Counted from the stretch's first letter, positions 14,236 to 24,785 are shown. The stretch: 39,872 bases of DNA from Alistipes sp. (GCA_017501625.1 JAFVWO010000096.1:1-39872), one strand, 5' to 3'. Notes: generated by a model from the sequence alone, not told the origin. Made by a program: numbers and translations.

Positions 14236-16479
14236 ATGAAAAGGTTTTTTTTATTTCTTGCCGCTATGTTTGTTTTTCATGCGGCCGCGTGTGCTCAGAT
14301 TATCGGTGAGCGCTTGGACACAACAAAGATTTATGAGGTAGAGCTTGTGGAGATTACAACCACGGGGGCTAAGGCTACCACACCTGTGGCATACGACGAC
14401 CTTACGAAGGAGGCCATCGTGCGCAGCAGCTATGGCACGGATTTGCCTACGGCATTAGCCCTGACACCCTCTATGATTGCGACCAACGAGACGGGTATAG
14501 GCATAGGTGCCACATCCATACGTCTGCGTGGTACGGATGCTACGCGCATAAATGTGACCATCAATGGCGTGGCGATGAACAACCCCGACTCGCACTCGGT
14601 ATATTGGTACGATACGCCCGATCTTATCTCGTCGGTGGGTAGTGTGCAGGTGCAGCGTGGTGCGGGAGTCTCGACAAATGGCACGGGAGCCTTTGGTGGC
14701 TCGGTGACGATGACTACCGATGCCCTCACTACCGACTTCGGGGGCTCGGCATCGCTTTCCTATGGCTCTTATAATACCAATAAGCAGGCGTTGCAAATAT
14801 CTTCGGGGCTTATGCGCGACCACTGGGTTGTAGATGCTCGTCTTACGCATATCGGCTCCGATGGATATGTCGAGCGTGGCGCTACGGACCTTAAGAGTTA
14901 TATGTTGCAAGCGGGCTACTATGCAGCAAATACGAAGGTTAAGTTGCTATCGTTTGGTGGCATGGCTAAGACCTATCTGACGTATAACGGTGTGTCTAAG
15001 GAGGATATGAGGCTTTACGGCCGCAGGTATCACACCTCGGGACAGTACGTCACGTCCGATGGCCCCTACGTATTGGCTGACGGTACACATGTGGACTATT
15101 ACGACGATGAGACCGATAACTACGTGCAGCTAAACAACCAACTTGTCCTCAACCACCGTTTCAGTCGTGAGTGGCAGTTGGCTGCGACACTCTTCTATAC
15201 ATACGGTTATGGCTTCTATAACCAATATAAGGATGATGCGTGGCTTGCGGGGTATACCAATCTCAATACCTCTATCGAGCAGGCAGACCTTATACGTAAT
15301 AAGAAGATGCGCAACCACCTCGGCGGTGCGAATGTTGCGGCTACGTACAATACGTCGTCGCTCGACCTTACCTTTGGAGGGTCGTGGAGCTACTATCGTT
15401 GCCCGCATTGGGGTACGCTGTCGTGGGTTGATGGCCTCGATAGGGGTGCTGTCATGGGACGTTGGTATGATAACGACGTGACGAAGCAGGATGCTAACAT
15501 GTTTGTGCGTGCAGACTGGGAGATATACCATGGTGTCGATGATGCTCTGCATCTATATGGCGATGTCCAGTACCGCTATGTTCACTATAAGGCGTGGGGT
15601 ACGAATGACAACGCCATTTGGGGTGATGAGGGTGTCACGATGCAGCCGATAGATGTCGACGAGAAGTATAATTTCCTTAACCCTCGCGTAGGTTTGAGCT
15701 ATACAAATGGTCGTCATAATCTCTTTGCCTCGGCAGCTATGGCACACCGCGAGCCTACACGCTCGGACTTCACCGATCGTCACATGTTCTCTGCCGATGA
15801 TAGCTATCCTAAGCCCGAGCGACTTATTGACGTGGAGGTGGGCTATAGCTATGTGTCACCTCGACTAACACTTGGCATAAACCTCTATTATATGTTCTAT
15901 CATAATCAGTTGGTGGCTACGGGTATGGTCAATGATGGCGACGATGCGCTGAATACGAATGTCGATAGGAGTTTCCGTCGCGGTGTGGAGCTTATGGCCT
16001 CGTGGCGGACGACAAAATGGCTCACTCTATCGGCAAATGCTACGCTGTCGCAAAATAATATTTTGGACTATGTAGACCAGTTGAAGGATAGTCCTACGTT
16101 TGGTCAAAATCTCGGTATGATGACTATATCGTACTCTCCGTCGGTTATGGGTGCCGTGTCGGCCGACTTCCATGTTAAGGGCTTCGATGCCGTATGGCGT
16201 ACACAGTATGTTGGCAAACAGTATTTTACGAATAACGAGATTGAGGCTCTGTCGTTGGATGCCTACTGCGTGACGAATGTCGATTTGGGCTATACGTTGC
16301 AGAGACCGTCGTTTGGCTCTGTACGCTTCGGTCTGCGTGTCGAAAATCTATTCTCTACGCTTTATGAATCAAATGGTTATGGCTACTCGTATATGTGGGA
16401 TGGCGAGCGTTACGACGAGGCTTTCTACTTCCCGCAAGCACCCATCAACTTTTTGGCTAACGTGACGATTAATTTCTAA
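14236..16479 (+). CDS. TonB-dependent outer-membrane receptor, probably for thiamine (OMR1 type)
   Basis: A 747-residue outer-membrane protein. Signal peptide MKRFFLFLAAMFVFHAAACA (1-20); an N-terminal plug domain at about 40-160 with LRGTDATRINVTINGVAMN and QVQRGAGVSTNGTGAFGGS; then a long beta-barrel ending in phenylalanine, as is usual for such barrels. It lacks the carboxypeptidase-like N-terminal domain of SusC receptors. It would import its ligand with energy from TonB. Thiamine as ligand is inferred from the TPP riboswitch upstream and from PnuT 3 nt downstream, the arrangement known as omr1-pnuT in Bacteroides. The first part of the operon is TPP-repressed if the riboswitch works normally. 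Confidence 0.88.
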   Translation: MKRFFLFLAAMFVFHAAACAQIIGERLDTTKIYEVELVEITTTGAKATTPVAYDDLTKEAIVRSSYGTDLPTALALTPSMIATNETGIGIGATSIRLRGTDATRINVTINGVAMNNPDSHSVYWYDTPDLISSVGSVQVQRGAGVSTNGTGAFGGSVTMTTDALTTDFGGSASLSYGSYNTNKQALQISSGLMRDHWVVDARLTHIGSDGYVERGATDLKSYMLQAGYYAANTKVKLLSFGGMAKTYLTYNGVSKEDMRLYGRRYHTSGQYVTSDGPYVLADGTHVDYYDDETDNYVQLNNQLVLNHRFSREWQLAATLFYTYGYGFYNQYKDDAWLAGYTNLNTSIEQADLIRNKKMRNHLGGANVAATYNTSSLDLTFGGSWSYYRCPHWGTLSWVDGLDRGAVMGRWYDNDVTKQDANMFVRADWEIYHGVDDALHLYGDVQYRYVHYKAWGTNDNAIWGDEGVTMQPIDVDEKYNFLNPRVGLSYTNGRHNLFASAAMAHREPTRSDFTDRHMFSADDSYPKPERLIDVEVGYSYVSPRLTLGINLYYMFYHNQLVATGMVNDGDDALNTNVDRSFRRGVELMASWRTTKWLTLSANATLSQNNILDYVDQLKDSPTFGQNLGMMTISYSPSVMGAVSADFHVKGFDAVWRTQYVGKQYFTNNEIEALSLDAYCVTNVDLGYTLQRPSFGSVRFGLRVENLFSTLYESNGYGYSYMWDGERYDEAFYFPQAPINFLANVTINF

Positions 16480-16482
16480 ACA

Positions 16483-17061
16483 ATGGATTGGTCTTTGATA
16501 TTACAGATTGTGGGCACTACGCTCGGCCTTATTTACCTATGGTTGGAGTATAAAGCCAATATATGGGTGTGGGTCATTGGGGCTATTATGCCTATGGTGC
16601 ATGGCGTGTTGTATCTCACTTCGGGTATCTATGCAGATGCCGCCATGCAGCTATACTACGTTGCTGCCGGCATATACGGCCTTGCTGTGTGGAAACGCCA
16701 CCCTAAGGATAGCTCGTCGGGGCGAATAAAGCATACGCCGTTACGGTGGATTTTGCCACTTGTTGGGATATATGTTGTGCTTCATGTGGCGATATACTTC
16801 GTGCTCACGGATTTTACCGATAGCCGTGTTCCATTCTTTGACTCGATGTCTACGGCGTTGAGCATCGTGGCTATGTGGATGCTCTCACGTAAGTTGGTGG
16901 AGCAGTGGCTTGTATGGCTTGTTGTAGATATGATAAGCGTGGGGTTGTATCTCTATAAGGGCATACCTCTCACTGCGGGATTGTATGCCGTCTATTCAGT
17001 GCTTGCTATTGTCGGTTATGTGCGTTGGTTGCGCATCTGCCGAGGTGAGGTAAAAGGCTGA
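16483..17061 (+). CDS. pnuT: PnuT thiamine transporter (PnuC family)
   Basis: A 192-residue inner-membrane protein of the PnuC nicotinamide mononucleotide transporter fold with about seven helices. MDWSLILQIVGTTLGLIYLWLE begins the first helix, and the WLVWLVVDMISVGLYLYKG segment (about 144-162) matches the conserved C-terminal helices. PnuC relatives move vitamins by facilitated diffusion, trapped by a kinase. The PnuT assignment (thiamine) comes from the upstream TPP riboswitch and receptor. The gene starts 3 nt after the receptor stop. A thiamine kinase or pyrophosphokinase gene often follows in Bacteroides but none is here; a terminator follows instead. Confidence 0.85.
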   Translation: MDWSLILQIVGTTLGLIYLWLEYKANIWVWVIGAIMPMVHGVLYLTSGIYADAAMQLYYVAAGIYGLAVWKRHPKDSSSGRIKHTPLRWILPLVGIYVVLHVAIYFVLTDFTDSRVPFFDSMSTALSIVAMWMLSRKLVEQWLVWLVVDMISVGLYLYKGIPLTAGLYAVYSVLAIVGYVRWLRICRGEVKG

Positions 17062-17087
17062 GAGAGTATATTGTTAAAAAAAAGTTG

Positions 17088-17113
17088 AAAAAAGTGCGTC
17101 GGGCGCTTTTTTT
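17088..17113 (+). terminator. Intrinsic terminator after pnuT
   Basis: A 10-bp stem (17088-17097 with 17103-17112, one G-T pair) around loop GTCGG, followed by a T-run. It ends the thiamine uptake operon 27 nt after the pnuT stop. The T-run also lies where the -33 box of the next promoter would be. Confidence 0.75.
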
Positions 17114-17129
17114 ACTGCGAAATAAACGC

Positions 17130-17137
17130 TACCTTTG
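17130..17137 (+). promoter_or_regulatory. Predicted -7 promoter element upstream of the 57-aa ORF and purE
   Basis: TACCTTTG fits the Bacteroidetes -7 consensus, and the T-run at 17107-17113 can serve as the -33 box. RNA would start near 17141-17144. It is the only promoter-like sequence between pnuT and purE, so it may drive the purine operon. Confidence 0.5.
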
Positions 17138-17142
17138 TCACT

Positions 17143-17316
17143 ATGAATTACTATAGTGAACATCCCCGACAGACGACAGCTGCCAATGTGCGCGAATTGA
17201 TGGCTCAAAAGCTCGCTTTGCAGGGCGTGTTGATGGCTACGTGTGACAAGCAAGGTCGTTTTCTTTCGGGCGCATATATTGTGGCTGTTCAGATGGGTAA
17301 GGATAGTGTATATTAG
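17143..17316 (+). CDS. Possible small protein or leader ORF, 57 aa, upstream of the purine operon
   Basis: An ATG-initiated frame of 57 codons lying between its own promoter and an intrinsic terminator. The ATG is at most a few nt from the predicted transcription start, so translation would be leaderless or nearly so; an internal ATG at 17200 (38 codons) is an alternative. The peptide is mixed helical (NVRELMAQKLALQGVL), has one cysteine and no signal peptide or transmembrane segment, and matches no family I recognise. It may be a genuine small gene, or the coding part of a leader RNA that regulates purE. Confidence 0.45.
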   Translation: MNYYSEHPRQTTAANVRELMAQKLALQGVLMATCDKQGRFLSGAYIVAVQMGKDSVY

Positions 17317-17323
17317 GACTTAT

Positions 17324-17362
17324 ACCGCTAATACATAATGTGTTGGCGGTTTTTGTTTTTTT
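17324..17362 (+). terminator. Intrinsic terminator or attenuator upstream of purE
   Basis: A 12-bp stem (17324-17335 with 17339-17350, two G-T pairs) with a 3-nt loop TAA, followed by a run of mostly T (17351-17362). It lies 35 nt before the purE start. Because no promoter is seen between it and purE, it may act as a regulated attenuator. Confidence 0.8.
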
Positions 17363-17397
17363 GAAGTAAGTGTAAATTATAATAAATTATCGAGATT

Positions 17398-17865
17398 ATG
17401 AAAGTAGCAGTTATTATGGGCTCGACGAGCGACTGGGATGTGATGAAGGCCGCGGTTGAGACTTTGGAAGAGTTGGGTATTGAGTATGAGAAGCGTGTTA
17501 TCAGCGCCCACCGTACCCCTCACCTCATGTTTGAGTATGCGACGACGGCACGTGAGCGTGGCATTGGTGCTATCATCGCTGGTGCAGGTGGTGCAGCACA
17601 TGTTGCCGGTGTTACGGCAGCGCTCACCACGGTTCCTGTCATCGGTGTGCCCATCAAGACCTCAGCGCTTGGAGGCATGGACTCGTTGCTCTCTATCGTA
17701 CAGATGCCCGGAGGTATCCCCGTGTCTACTACGGCCATCAACGGTGCGAAGAATGCCGCACTTATCGCAGCTTCAATCTTCGCGCTCACGGACAAGGCTC
17801 TCGAGGAGCGTCTTGTCGCCTTCCGCAAGGCGCAGACCGATAAGGTTCTTGCTGCCGAGTTGTAA
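17398..17865 (+). CDS. purE: 5-(carboxyamino)imidazole ribonucleotide mutase
   Basis: A 155-residue cytosolic enzyme that moves the carboxylate of N5-CAIR to give [12 protein letters not shown] (7-14) is the nucleotide-binding loop, SAHRTP (36-41) holds the catalytic histidine (His38), [11 protein letters not shown] (61-71) the core and [16 protein letters not shown] (94-109) the active-site strand. The sequence resembles class I PurE, which needs PurK, yet no purK occurs in the window; it must lie elsewhere unless this enzyme acts as an AIR carboxylase. It heads the purine operon; purL follows after 33 nt. Confidence 0.94.
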   Translation: MKVAVIMGSTSDWDVMKAAVETLEELGIEYEKRVISAHRTPHLMFEYATTARERGIGAIIAGAGGAAHVAGVTAALTTVPVIGVPIKTSALGGMDSLLSIVQMPGGIPVSTTAINGAKNAALIAASIFALTDKALEERLVAFRKAQTDKVLAAEL

Positions 17866-17898
17866 ATCATAACCTCCACTAACGACCAACTATTGATT

Positions 17899-20800
17899 AT
17901 GAAGAATCGCCGTATATTTGTTGAAAAATATTCACGTTTCGATGTCGAGGCTGAGACGTTGCGTAAGGAGCTAAACACGAACTTGGGTCTTAATATCGAG
18001 TCGTTGCGCTACCTCAATGTTTACGACCTCTTTGGTTTCTCGGACGAACTGCTCGAAAAGAGCCGCTATAGTGTCTTTGGCGAGGTTGTCACCGACCTCG
18101 TTACGGACGAGTGCGACACGAAGGGTATGCCCTCGTTGGCTGTGGAGTTCCTCCCGGGTCAGTTCGACCAGCGTGCTGCATCGGCCGTAGACTGCGTACA
18201 CCTCATTGAGCCTAATGCCGAGGTTAAGATTAAGTCGTCGCGCCTATATATCTTCGATGAGAGTGTTGATGCTACGGCTATGACACGCATCGAGAAGTAT
18301 CTTATCAACGCGGTAGAGTCGCGCAAGAAGAACCTCGACATTCTCACAGACATGGAGAGTGCGGAGGTTAAGCCTGTGGCTGTGTTGGAGGGTTTCCGCC
18401 AGATGAAGGAGGAGGATTTGGCCCCCTATTGCAAGGCTAATGGTCTTGCGATGAATGTCGACGACCTCCGCGAGGTTGTAAACTACTTCCAGAAGGAGGG
18501 TCGTGATCCCGTCGAGACGGAGCTTCGCATCCTCGACACCTATTGGAGCGACCACTGCCGCCATACTACGTTTACGACCGAGATTGAGGAGATAACGCTC
18601 GACGAGTCGTTCCTAAAGAGCGAGTTGGAGGAGTCTATCACCCTTATGCGAAAGATACGTAAGGAGCTCGGCCGCGAGGAGAAGAGCCTATGTCTTATGG
18701 AGCTTGCAACCATCGGTGCCCGCTACCTCAAGAAGCAGGGTAAGCTCGATGATATGGAGCAGAGCGAGGAGAACAACGCTTGTAGCATCTTCGTAAATGT
18801 CGATGTTGATGGCGAGATGGAGCGTTGGCTGTTGCAGTTTAAGAACGAGACACATAACCACCCGACGGAGATTGAGCCCTTTGGTGGCGCATCAACATGT
18901 CTTGGAGGTGCTATCCGTGACCCATTGTCGGGTCGTAGCTACGTATATCAGGCTATGCGTGTTACGGGTGCCGGTGATATATATAAGCCTGTTGACCAGA
19001 CTATGGAGGGCAAGCTCCCTCAGCGCATAATATCGACAAAGGCTGCGGCAGGCTATTCGAGCTACGGCAATCAGATAGGTCTTGCCACTACGCATGTGCG
19101 TGAGGTCTACCACCCCGATTATGTTGCTAAGCGCTTGGAGGTAGGTGCTGTTGTGGGTGCTGTCAAGGCGGATAATGTACGTCGTGAGAGTCCTGCTGCG
19201 GGTGATGTCGTTCTGTTGCTCGGTGGCCGCACGGGTCGTGATGGCGTGGGTGGAGCTACGAGCTCGTCTAAGGAGCATACGTTGAGCTCGTTGGAGGAGT
19301 GTAGCTCGGAGGTGCAGAAGGGTAACGCTCCCGAGGAGCGTAAACTTGCTCGTCTGTTCCGTCGCGGTGATGTTACGCGACTAATTAAGAAGTCTAACGA
19401 CTTTGGCGCCGGAGGTGTGAGTGTCGCTATTGGCGAGCTTACGGATGGCCTTGATATATACCTCGACCGCGTACCTACGAAGTATGATGGTTTGAACTTC
19501 TCGGAGCTCGCAATCTCGGAGTCGCAGGAGCGTATGTCGGTTGTCGTTGAGCGCAAGGATGTTGAGACATTTATGGCGCTATGTCACGAGGAGAATGTCG
19601 AGGTGACGTATGTTGCCGACGTTACGGATACGCGCCGCATGCGCATGTTCTGGGGCGACAAGGTTGTTGTCGACCTCTCGCGTGACTTTATCGACTCGGC
19701 AGGTGCTAAGCACTATACGAAGGCTCGCATCGGTGCTGTCGAGGATAAAAATCCGTTTGAGCGTTGCATCGAGGGCGCTACGACAACGAAGCGTATGAAG
19801 ACTAACCTCTCGGACGACAATGTGGTATCGCAGAAGGGCCTTATCGAGATGTTTGACTCGACGATAGGTGCCTCTACGGTGCTTATGCCTTATGGAGGTA
19901 AGACGCAGACGACCGAGACTCAGGTGTCGGTGCAGAAGTTGCCCGTAGGTGGCGGCTATACCAATACTGCAAGCATTATGGCATACGGCTATAACCCCTA
20001 TATCGCGAAGTGGAGCCCCTATCATGGCGCTGCGTATGCTGTTGTGGATGCCTGTGCTAAGGTTGTAGCTGCGGGTGCGCGTTACGATAGGATGCGCTTC
20101 TCGTATCAGGAGTATTTTGAGCGTATGACCGACACTAAGTCGTGGGGCAAGCCCCTCGCCGCGTTGCTCGGAGCGTTAAAGATGCAGGTGGAGCTGGGCT
20201 TACCGTCAATAGGTGGTAAGGACTCTATGAGTGGTACGTTCCGCGATATCAACGTGCCACCTATGCTTATGGCCTTTGGTATCACTACGGTGGATGCCCG
20301 CACGGTCATAAGTCCTGAGTTTAAGGAGAGTGGACATAAGCTCTACATCATCCGTCATACCCCCGAGGCAAACTATATGCCCTCGACAGAGCAGCTTAAG
20401 AGAAACTTTACCTTCGTGTCGGATAAGATTATGACGGGTGACATCGTAGCGGCCTATGCCGTAGGCTTTGGTGGCGCTGCGGAGGCTGTGGCGAAGATGT
20501 CGTTTGGTAATAGGATAGGTGCAGCGTTGGAGTGTGACGAGCAGATGCTATATAACTTATCGTATGGCTCTATCGTTGTCGAGGCACGCCGCACGCTTAA
20601 TTTCCCCACTGCGGAGCTTATAGGTAAGACTGTCGCTGAGGAGGCTATCTTCGTAAATGGTACTCGCATGCCTCTCGACGAGCTGTTGGAGGCAAATACG
20701 AAGAAGTATACTGCGGTATATGCCGATAAGGGTAAGGCCGGTGAGCCTACGCGCGTGAGCGACGGTAGATTGCATGCCAAGGAGTATCAGGGTGATAGGG

Positions 20801-21606
20801 TAGATAAGGTTAGAGTCTTCATTCCCGTATTCCCCGGTACGAACTGCGACTATGATACGGCACGTGCTTTTGAGCGTGCAGGTGCCGAGGTCGAGATTTC
20901 GGTATTTAAGAACCTCACGGGTGAGGATGTGCTTAGCTCTATCGAGGAGATGACCAAGTGTATTGAGCGCTGTCATATCATGGCCCTTGCCGGAGGCTTC
21001 TCGGCAGGTGATGAGCCCGATGGTAGCGGTAAGTTTATCGCCAATGTGCTCAATAATAAGAGCGTGGCAGATGCTATCCACGCATTGTTGGACCGTGGTG
21101 GCCTGATGCTCGGTATATGTAACGGCTTCCAAGCATTGGTTAAGTCGGGTCTGTTGCCCTATGGTCGTTTGGGTAAGGTTACGAAGGCTTCGCCTACTTT
21201 GTTCCGCAACGACATCAATCGTCACATTTCGCAGGTGGTATCTACACGTGTGGGCACGGTGGCATCGCCATGGTTGCAGTCATTCGAGGTGGGCGACATC
21301 CACTCTATCGCTGTGAGCCACGGTGAGGGTAAGTTTGTCGTTAGCAACGAGCTTGCTGAGGAACTCTTCCGTAATGGTCAGGTGGCGTTCCAGTATGTAG
21401 ATGCTGAGGGTCGACCTACGACCGACTCACCCTACAATCCTAATGGCTCGAGCTTCGCCATCGAGGGTATCATCGACCCCACGGGTCAAATCCTCGGTAA
21501 GATGGGACATACGGAGCGTTACGAGCGCGACCTTATGAAGAATATCTATGGTGAGAAGGTGCAGGATATCTTCTCGAATGCTGTAAACTACTTTACAAGG
21601 AGGTAA
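17899..21606 (+). CDS. purL: Phosphoribosylformylglycinamidine synthase, large single-chain type
   Basis: A 1235-residue enzyme that uses glutamine and ATP to convert FGAR to FGAM. It is the fused type, with a PurS-like region in about 1-160, the helical linker ([11 protein letters not shown], 215-225), two AIRS-like catalytic halves with [15 protein letters not shown] (316-330), and a C-terminal glutaminase from about 970. The glutaminase nucleophile is in GICNGFQ (Cys1074), with His1141 (VSHGEGKF) the next triad member. The ATG at 17899 is used; an in-frame TTG two codons earlier is less likely. An AGGAGG at the end of the gene precedes purC by 4 nt. Confidence 0.96.
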   Translation: MKNRRIFVEKYSRFDVEAETLRKELNTNLGLNIESLRYLNVYDLFGFSDELLEKSRYSVFGEVVTDLVTDECDTKGMPSLAVEFLPGQFDQRAASAVDCVHLIEPNAEVKIKSSRLYIFDESVDATAMTRIEKYLINAVESRKKNLDILTDMESAEVKPVAVLEGFRQMKEEDLAPYCKANGLAMNVDDLREVVNYFQKEGRDPVETELRILDTYWSDHCRHTTFTTEIEEITLDESFLKSELEESITLMRKIRKELGREEKSLCLMELATIGARYLKKQGKLDDMEQSEENNACSIFVNVDVDGEMERWLLQFKNETHNHPTEIEPFGGASTCLGGAIRDPLSGRSYVYQAMRVTGAGDIYKPVDQTMEGKLPQRIISTKAAAGYSSYGNQIGLATTHVREVYHPDYVAKRLEVGAVVGAVKADNVRRESPAAGDVVLLLGGRTGRDGVGGATSSSKEHTLSSLEECSSEVQKGNAPEERKLARLFRRGDVTRLIKKSNDFGAGGVSVAIGELTDGLDIYLDRVPTKYDGLNFSELAISESQERMSVVVERKDVETFMALCHEENVEVTYVADVTDTRRMRMFWGDKVVVDLSRDFIDSAGAKHYTKARIGAVEDKNPFERCIEGATTTKRMKTNLSDDNVVSQKGLIEMFDSTIGASTVLMPYGGKTQTTETQVSVQKLPVGGGYTNTASIMAYGYNPYIAKWSPYHGAAYAVVDACAKVVAAGARYDRMRFSYQEYFERMTDTKSWGKPLAALLGALKMQVELGLPSIGGKDSMSGTFRDINVPPMLMAFGITTVDARTVISPEFKESGHKLYIIRHTPEANYMPSTEQLKRNFTFVSDKIMTGDIVAAYAVGFGGAAEAVAKMSFGNRIGAALECDEQMLYNLSYGSIVVEARRTLNFPTAELIGKTVAEEAIFVNGTRMPLDELLEANTKKYTAVYADKGKAGEPTRVSDGRLHAKEYQGDRVDKVRVFIPVFPGTNCDYDTARAFERAGAEVEISVFKNLTGEDVLSSIEEMTKCIERCHIMALAGGFSAGDEPDGSGKFIANVLNNKSVADAIHALLDRGGLMLGICNGFQALVKSGLLPYGRLGKVTKASPTLFRNDINRHISQVVSTRVGTVASPWLQSFEVGDIHSIAVSHGEGKFVVSNELAEELFRNGQVAFQYVDAEGRPTTDSPYNPNGSSFAIEGIIDPTGQILGKMGHTERYERDLMKNIYGEKVQDIFSNAVNYFTRR

Positions 21607-21607
21607 T

Positions 21608-22336
21608 ATGGCTGAGATGGAGATATTATACAGTGGTAGTAGCAAGGTAGTCTATAAGGGCGAGGGCGATGATATTTTCATCCGCTTTAAGGATTATATC
21701 ACGGCATTCTATGGTATCAAGGGGGCAAGGATTGAGAATAAGGCGAAGATGAATTGCTGTATATCCTCTATGGTTCTTGGCTACCTTAACGACAATGGTG
21801 TTGCAACGCACTTCCTCGAGCAGATGAGTGATACGGAGCAGCGCTGCCGAATCGTCAAGCATATACCTATCGAGGTTATCGTGCGCAATGTTATAGCGGG
21901 CTCTATGGCACGACGCTTAGGCTTGGAGGATGGCATCATCCCCGAGAATACGATATTCGATTTGTGTCTGCGTGATAACGAACTTGGAGATCCGCTTATT
22001 AACGACCACCATGCCGTGGCGTTGGGACTTGTGACATACGAGGAGCTCAAGCATATATACGAGGTGTCGGCTAAGGTTAACGCTCTGCTTGTGGATTTGT
22101 ACGCGCGTGCGGGTATTAAATTGGTGGATTTCAAGATTGAGTTTGGTCGCGCGGCAGACAATACTCTGGTTTTGGCCGACGAACTTACGCCCGATACGTG
22201 TCGTCTGTGGGATATAGCCACGGAAGAGCGAATGGATAAGGATCGTTTTCGTCGTGACCTGGTCGTGTGCGCGAAACGTATGAGGAGGTGGCACAACGCC
22301 TCGCTAACCAACTTAACAAGTAATAGCTATGCTTAA
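21608..22336 (+). CDS. purC: Phosphoribosylaminoimidazole-succinocarboxamide synthase
   Basis: A 242-residue ATP-grasp-like enzyme that joins CAIR and aspartate to make SAICAR. GSSKVVYKGEGDD (10-22) forms the N-terminal ATP lobe, EVIVRNVIAGSMARR (89-103) is the first family signature, and LVDFKIEFGR with LADELTPDTCRLWD near 176-204 is the second. It begins one base after the purL stop, behind the AGGAGG (21598-21603) encoded at the end of purL, an unusually good ribosome-binding site for Bacteroidetes. Its last codons overlap purF by 8 nt, suggesting coupled translation. Confidence 0.95.
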   Translation: MAEMEILYSGSSKVVYKGEGDDIFIRFKDYITAFYGIKGARIENKAKMNCCISSMVLGYLNDNGVATHFLEQMSDTEQRCRIVKHIPIEVIVRNVIAGSMARRLGLEDGIIPENTIFDLCLRDNELGDPLINDHHAVALGLVTYEELKHIYEVSAKVNALLVDLYARAGIKLVDFKIEFGRAADNTLVLADELTPDTCRLWDIATEERMDKDRFRRDLVVCAKRMRRWHNASLTNLTSNSYA

Positions 22337-23732
22337 GGATTCATTGGATATATATGGTGATGACCTCCACGAGGAGTGTGGTGTCTTTGGTATCTTCGGT
22401 GTCGACGATGCCCCGAATCTTGCCTACTATGGTCTTCATGCCCTACAACATCGTGGTCAGGAGGCTTGCGGCATCTCGGCCTTTGATGGCGAGAAACTTA
22501 ATACGGTCAAGGGCGAGGGCCTTGTTACGGAGGTGTTCAATCAGCAGAAGCTGGATAAGTTAAAGGGTCGTATCGCTATTGGTCATGTACGTTACTCGAC
22601 AACGGGAGGTGGTGGCGCGAACAACGTGCAGCCCTTCTCGTTCAACCACTATACGGGTGATTTTGCCTTGGCGCATAATGGTAATCTGGTCAACTCTAAG
22701 GAGTTGGCGCACTACCTCGAGGTGCGTGGCTCGTTGTTTCATTCGTCATCGGATAGCGAGCTTCTTGCCCACCTCATTAAGAAGGAGAAGAGCGAGAAAA
22801 ATCGTATCGACAATATCATCGAGGCGCTGAATATGTTGGAGGGAGCATTCGCCTTCCTCATCATGACGAAGAATCGTATCTACGCCTGTCGTGATAAGCA
22901 TGGTCTGAGACCCTTGTCTATAGGTAAGCTCGGCGAGGGCTATGTAATAAGCTCGGAGACATGTGCTCTCGATATCGTAGGTGCGGAGTATATCCGCGAT
23001 ATCGAGCCCGGTGAGGTTGTTACTATCGACCACCATGGTATACGCTCGAACAACTATTCGTTGTATAAGCGCCATCTTATGTGCGCCATGGAGTATATCT
23101 ACTTTGCTCGCCCGGATAGCGATATTGAGGGTTGCAACGTACACTCGTTCCGCAAACTCTCGGGACGTCTTCTCTATGAGCAGTGTCCAACGAAGGCAGA
23201 TGTTGTCATCGGTGTCCCCGATTCGAGCATAAGTGCAGCTATCGGCTACTCGGAGGCAAGCGGCATACCCTACGAGATGGGTCTTATAAAGAATAAGTAT
23301 ATCGCACGTACCTTTATCCAACCATCGCAGGAGATGCGCGAGAAGGGTGTACGCATGAAACTATCGGCAGTACGCTCGTTGGTCAAGGATAAGTCTGTTG
23401 TGTTGATAGATGACTCCATCGTGCGAGGTACTACGTCGTTGCGTATAGTACGCTTGTTGAAGGAGGCGGGTGCCAAAGAGGTGCATGTGCGTATCGCCAG
23501 CCCCGCGATAACAAATCCCTGCTTCTATGGCATTGATATGTCTACGCGCGAGGAGCTGTTGTGTGCCCGCATGTCGAAGGAGGATGCATGCAAGGCTATC
23601 GAGGCCGACTCGTTGGAGTTCCTCTCGGAGGAGTCGTTGCTGAAGGCGGGTAACCGCTCGGAGTTGTGCATGGCATGTTTCAATGGCTGCTATCCAACAT
23701 CGTTGTATCAGAATAAGTTGAATGATAAATAA
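22329..23732 (+). CDS. purF: Amidophosphoribosyltransferase with Fe-S cysteines and propeptide
   Basis: A 467-residue glutamine PRPP amidotransferase, the first committed step of purine synthesis. A 16-residue propeptide precedes the catalytic Cys17 (HEECGVFGI), which must be exposed by cleavage. The PRPP loop is DDSIVRGTT (361-369). Four cysteines, 252, 398, 447 and 450, match the four ligands of the oxygen-sensitive 4Fe-4S cluster of the Bacillus-type enzyme; the first two become 236 and 382 after propeptide removal, the Bacillus numbers. It overlaps purC by 8 nt and ends 15 nt before purM. AMP/GMP feedback control is family knowledge. Confidence 0.96.
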   Translation: MLKDSLDIYGDDLHEECGVFGIFGVDDAPNLAYYGLHALQHRGQEACGISAFDGEKLNTVKGEGLVTEVFNQQKLDKLKGRIAIGHVRYSTTGGGGANNVQPFSFNHYTGDFALAHNGNLVNSKELAHYLEVRGSLFHSSSDSELLAHLIKKEKSEKNRIDNIIEALNMLEGAFAFLIMTKNRIYACRDKHGLRPLSIGKLGEGYVISSETCALDIVGAEYIRDIEPGEVVTIDHHGIRSNNYSLYKRHLMCAMEYIYFARPDSDIEGCNVHSFRKLSGRLLYEQCPTKADVVIGVPDSSISAAIGYSEASGIPYEMGLIKNKYIARTFIQPSQEMREKGVRMKLSAVRSLVKDKSVVLIDDSIVRGTTSLRIVRLLKEAGAKEVHVRIASPAITNPCFYGIDMSTREELLCARMSKEDACKAIEADSLEFLSEESLLKAGNRSELCMACFNGCYPTSLYQNKLNDK

Positions 23733-23747
23733 AAAATATATATAATT

Positions 23748-24776
23748 ATGGCAAAGAGTTATGAAGCTGCCGGTGTAAATCTTGAGGCCGGTTACGAAGT
23801 GGTACGACGTATTAAGTCGCACGTGGCATCTACCAAGCGCGTGGGCTCTATGGGTAACATCGGAGCCTTTGGCGGTATGTTCAACCTCGCGGAGCTTAAT
23901 ATCAAGGAGCCGGTACTTGTTAGTGGTACCGATGGCGTGGGTACGAAGCTGAAGCTTGCGTTTGAGATGGATAAGCATGACACCATCGGCATCGATGCTG
24001 TGGCTATGTGTGTGAACGACGTCTTGGCGCAGGGTGCTGAGCCTCTGGTGTTTCTCGACTATGTGGCCGTAGGTCACAACGAGCCTGCAAAGGTCGAGGC
24101 TATTGTTGCGGGTGTTGCCGAGGGTTGTCGTCAGGCCGGTTGTGCCTTGGTTGGTGGCGAGACTGCCGAAATGCCGGGTATGTATCAGGATGGCGAGTAC
24201 GACATCGCAGGCTTCACCGTGGGTGTTGTCGAGCGCTCGAAGCTTATTGATGCCGGTGAGCGTGTGAAGGTGGGCGATGTGTTGGTAGGTATCGCCTCAA
24301 GTGGCGTTCACTCTAACGGTTTCAGCCTTGTGCGTAAGGTCGTTAGCGATAACGGACTGAAGCTCAACGAGAGCTATCCCGAGATTCCGGGTAGAACACT
24401 TGGCGAGGCGCTGTTGGAGCCGACACGCATATATGTTAAGCAGGTATTGAAGGTTATTGCCGAGTGTGATGTCCATGGTATCAGCCATATTACGGGTGGT
24501 GGTTTCGATGAGAACATTCCCCGTATATTGAAGGATGGTCAGGGCGTAGAGGTCAAGGAGGGCTCGTGGGAGATACTTCCCGTCTTCCATCTCTTGGAGA
24601 AGTATGGCAAGGTTGGTCACCGTGAGATGTTCAATATCTTCAACATGGGCATCGGTATGGTTATAGCCCTTCCGGCAAGCGATGCAGAGCGTGCTATTGC
24701 CATCCTCGAGGAGTGTGGCGAGCGTGCCTCGGTTATCGGTCGTGTTGTCGAGGGTGAGGGAGTGACAATTATCTAA
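23748..24776 (+). CDS. purM: Phosphoribosylformylglycinamidine cyclo-ligase (AIR synthetase)
   Basis: A 342-residue ATP-dependent enzyme that closes FGAM into [17 protein letters not shown] (58-71) is the phosphate-binding signature of the AIRS family; [18 protein letters not shown] near 183-200 and [13 protein letters not shown] near 246-258 line the active site of the C-terminal half. Length matches the family. It lies between purF (15 nt) and purN (9 nt) in the operon. Position and motifs leave no reasonable alternative. Confidence 0.96.
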   Translation: MAKSYEAAGVNLEAGYEVVRRIKSHVASTKRVGSMGNIGAFGGMFNLAELNIKEPVLVSGTDGVGTKLKLAFEMDKHDTIGIDAVAMCVNDVLAQGAEPLVFLDYVAVGHNEPAKVEAIVAGVAEGCRQAGCALVGGETAEMPGMYQDGEYDIAGFTVGVVERSKLIDAGERVKVGDVLVGIASSGVHSNGFSLVRKVVSDNGLKLNESYPEIPGRTLGEALLEPTRIYVKQVLKVIAECDVHGISHITGGGFDENIPRILKDGQGVEVKEGSWEILPVFHLLEKYGKVGHREMFNIFNMGIGMVIALPASDAERAIAILEECGERASVIGRVVEGEGVTII

Positions 24777-24785
24777 TAGGAGGTT

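Noticed and set aside
17143-17340. Known riboswitch (ZTP, purine or PRPP) upstream of purE
   Set aside because: None of the conserved blocks of these aptamers could be seen; the region has a small ORF and an ordinary terminator hairpin.
22746-23321. Minus-strand open frame inside purF
   Set aside because: Antisense to a motif-complete purF; no promoter or family features.
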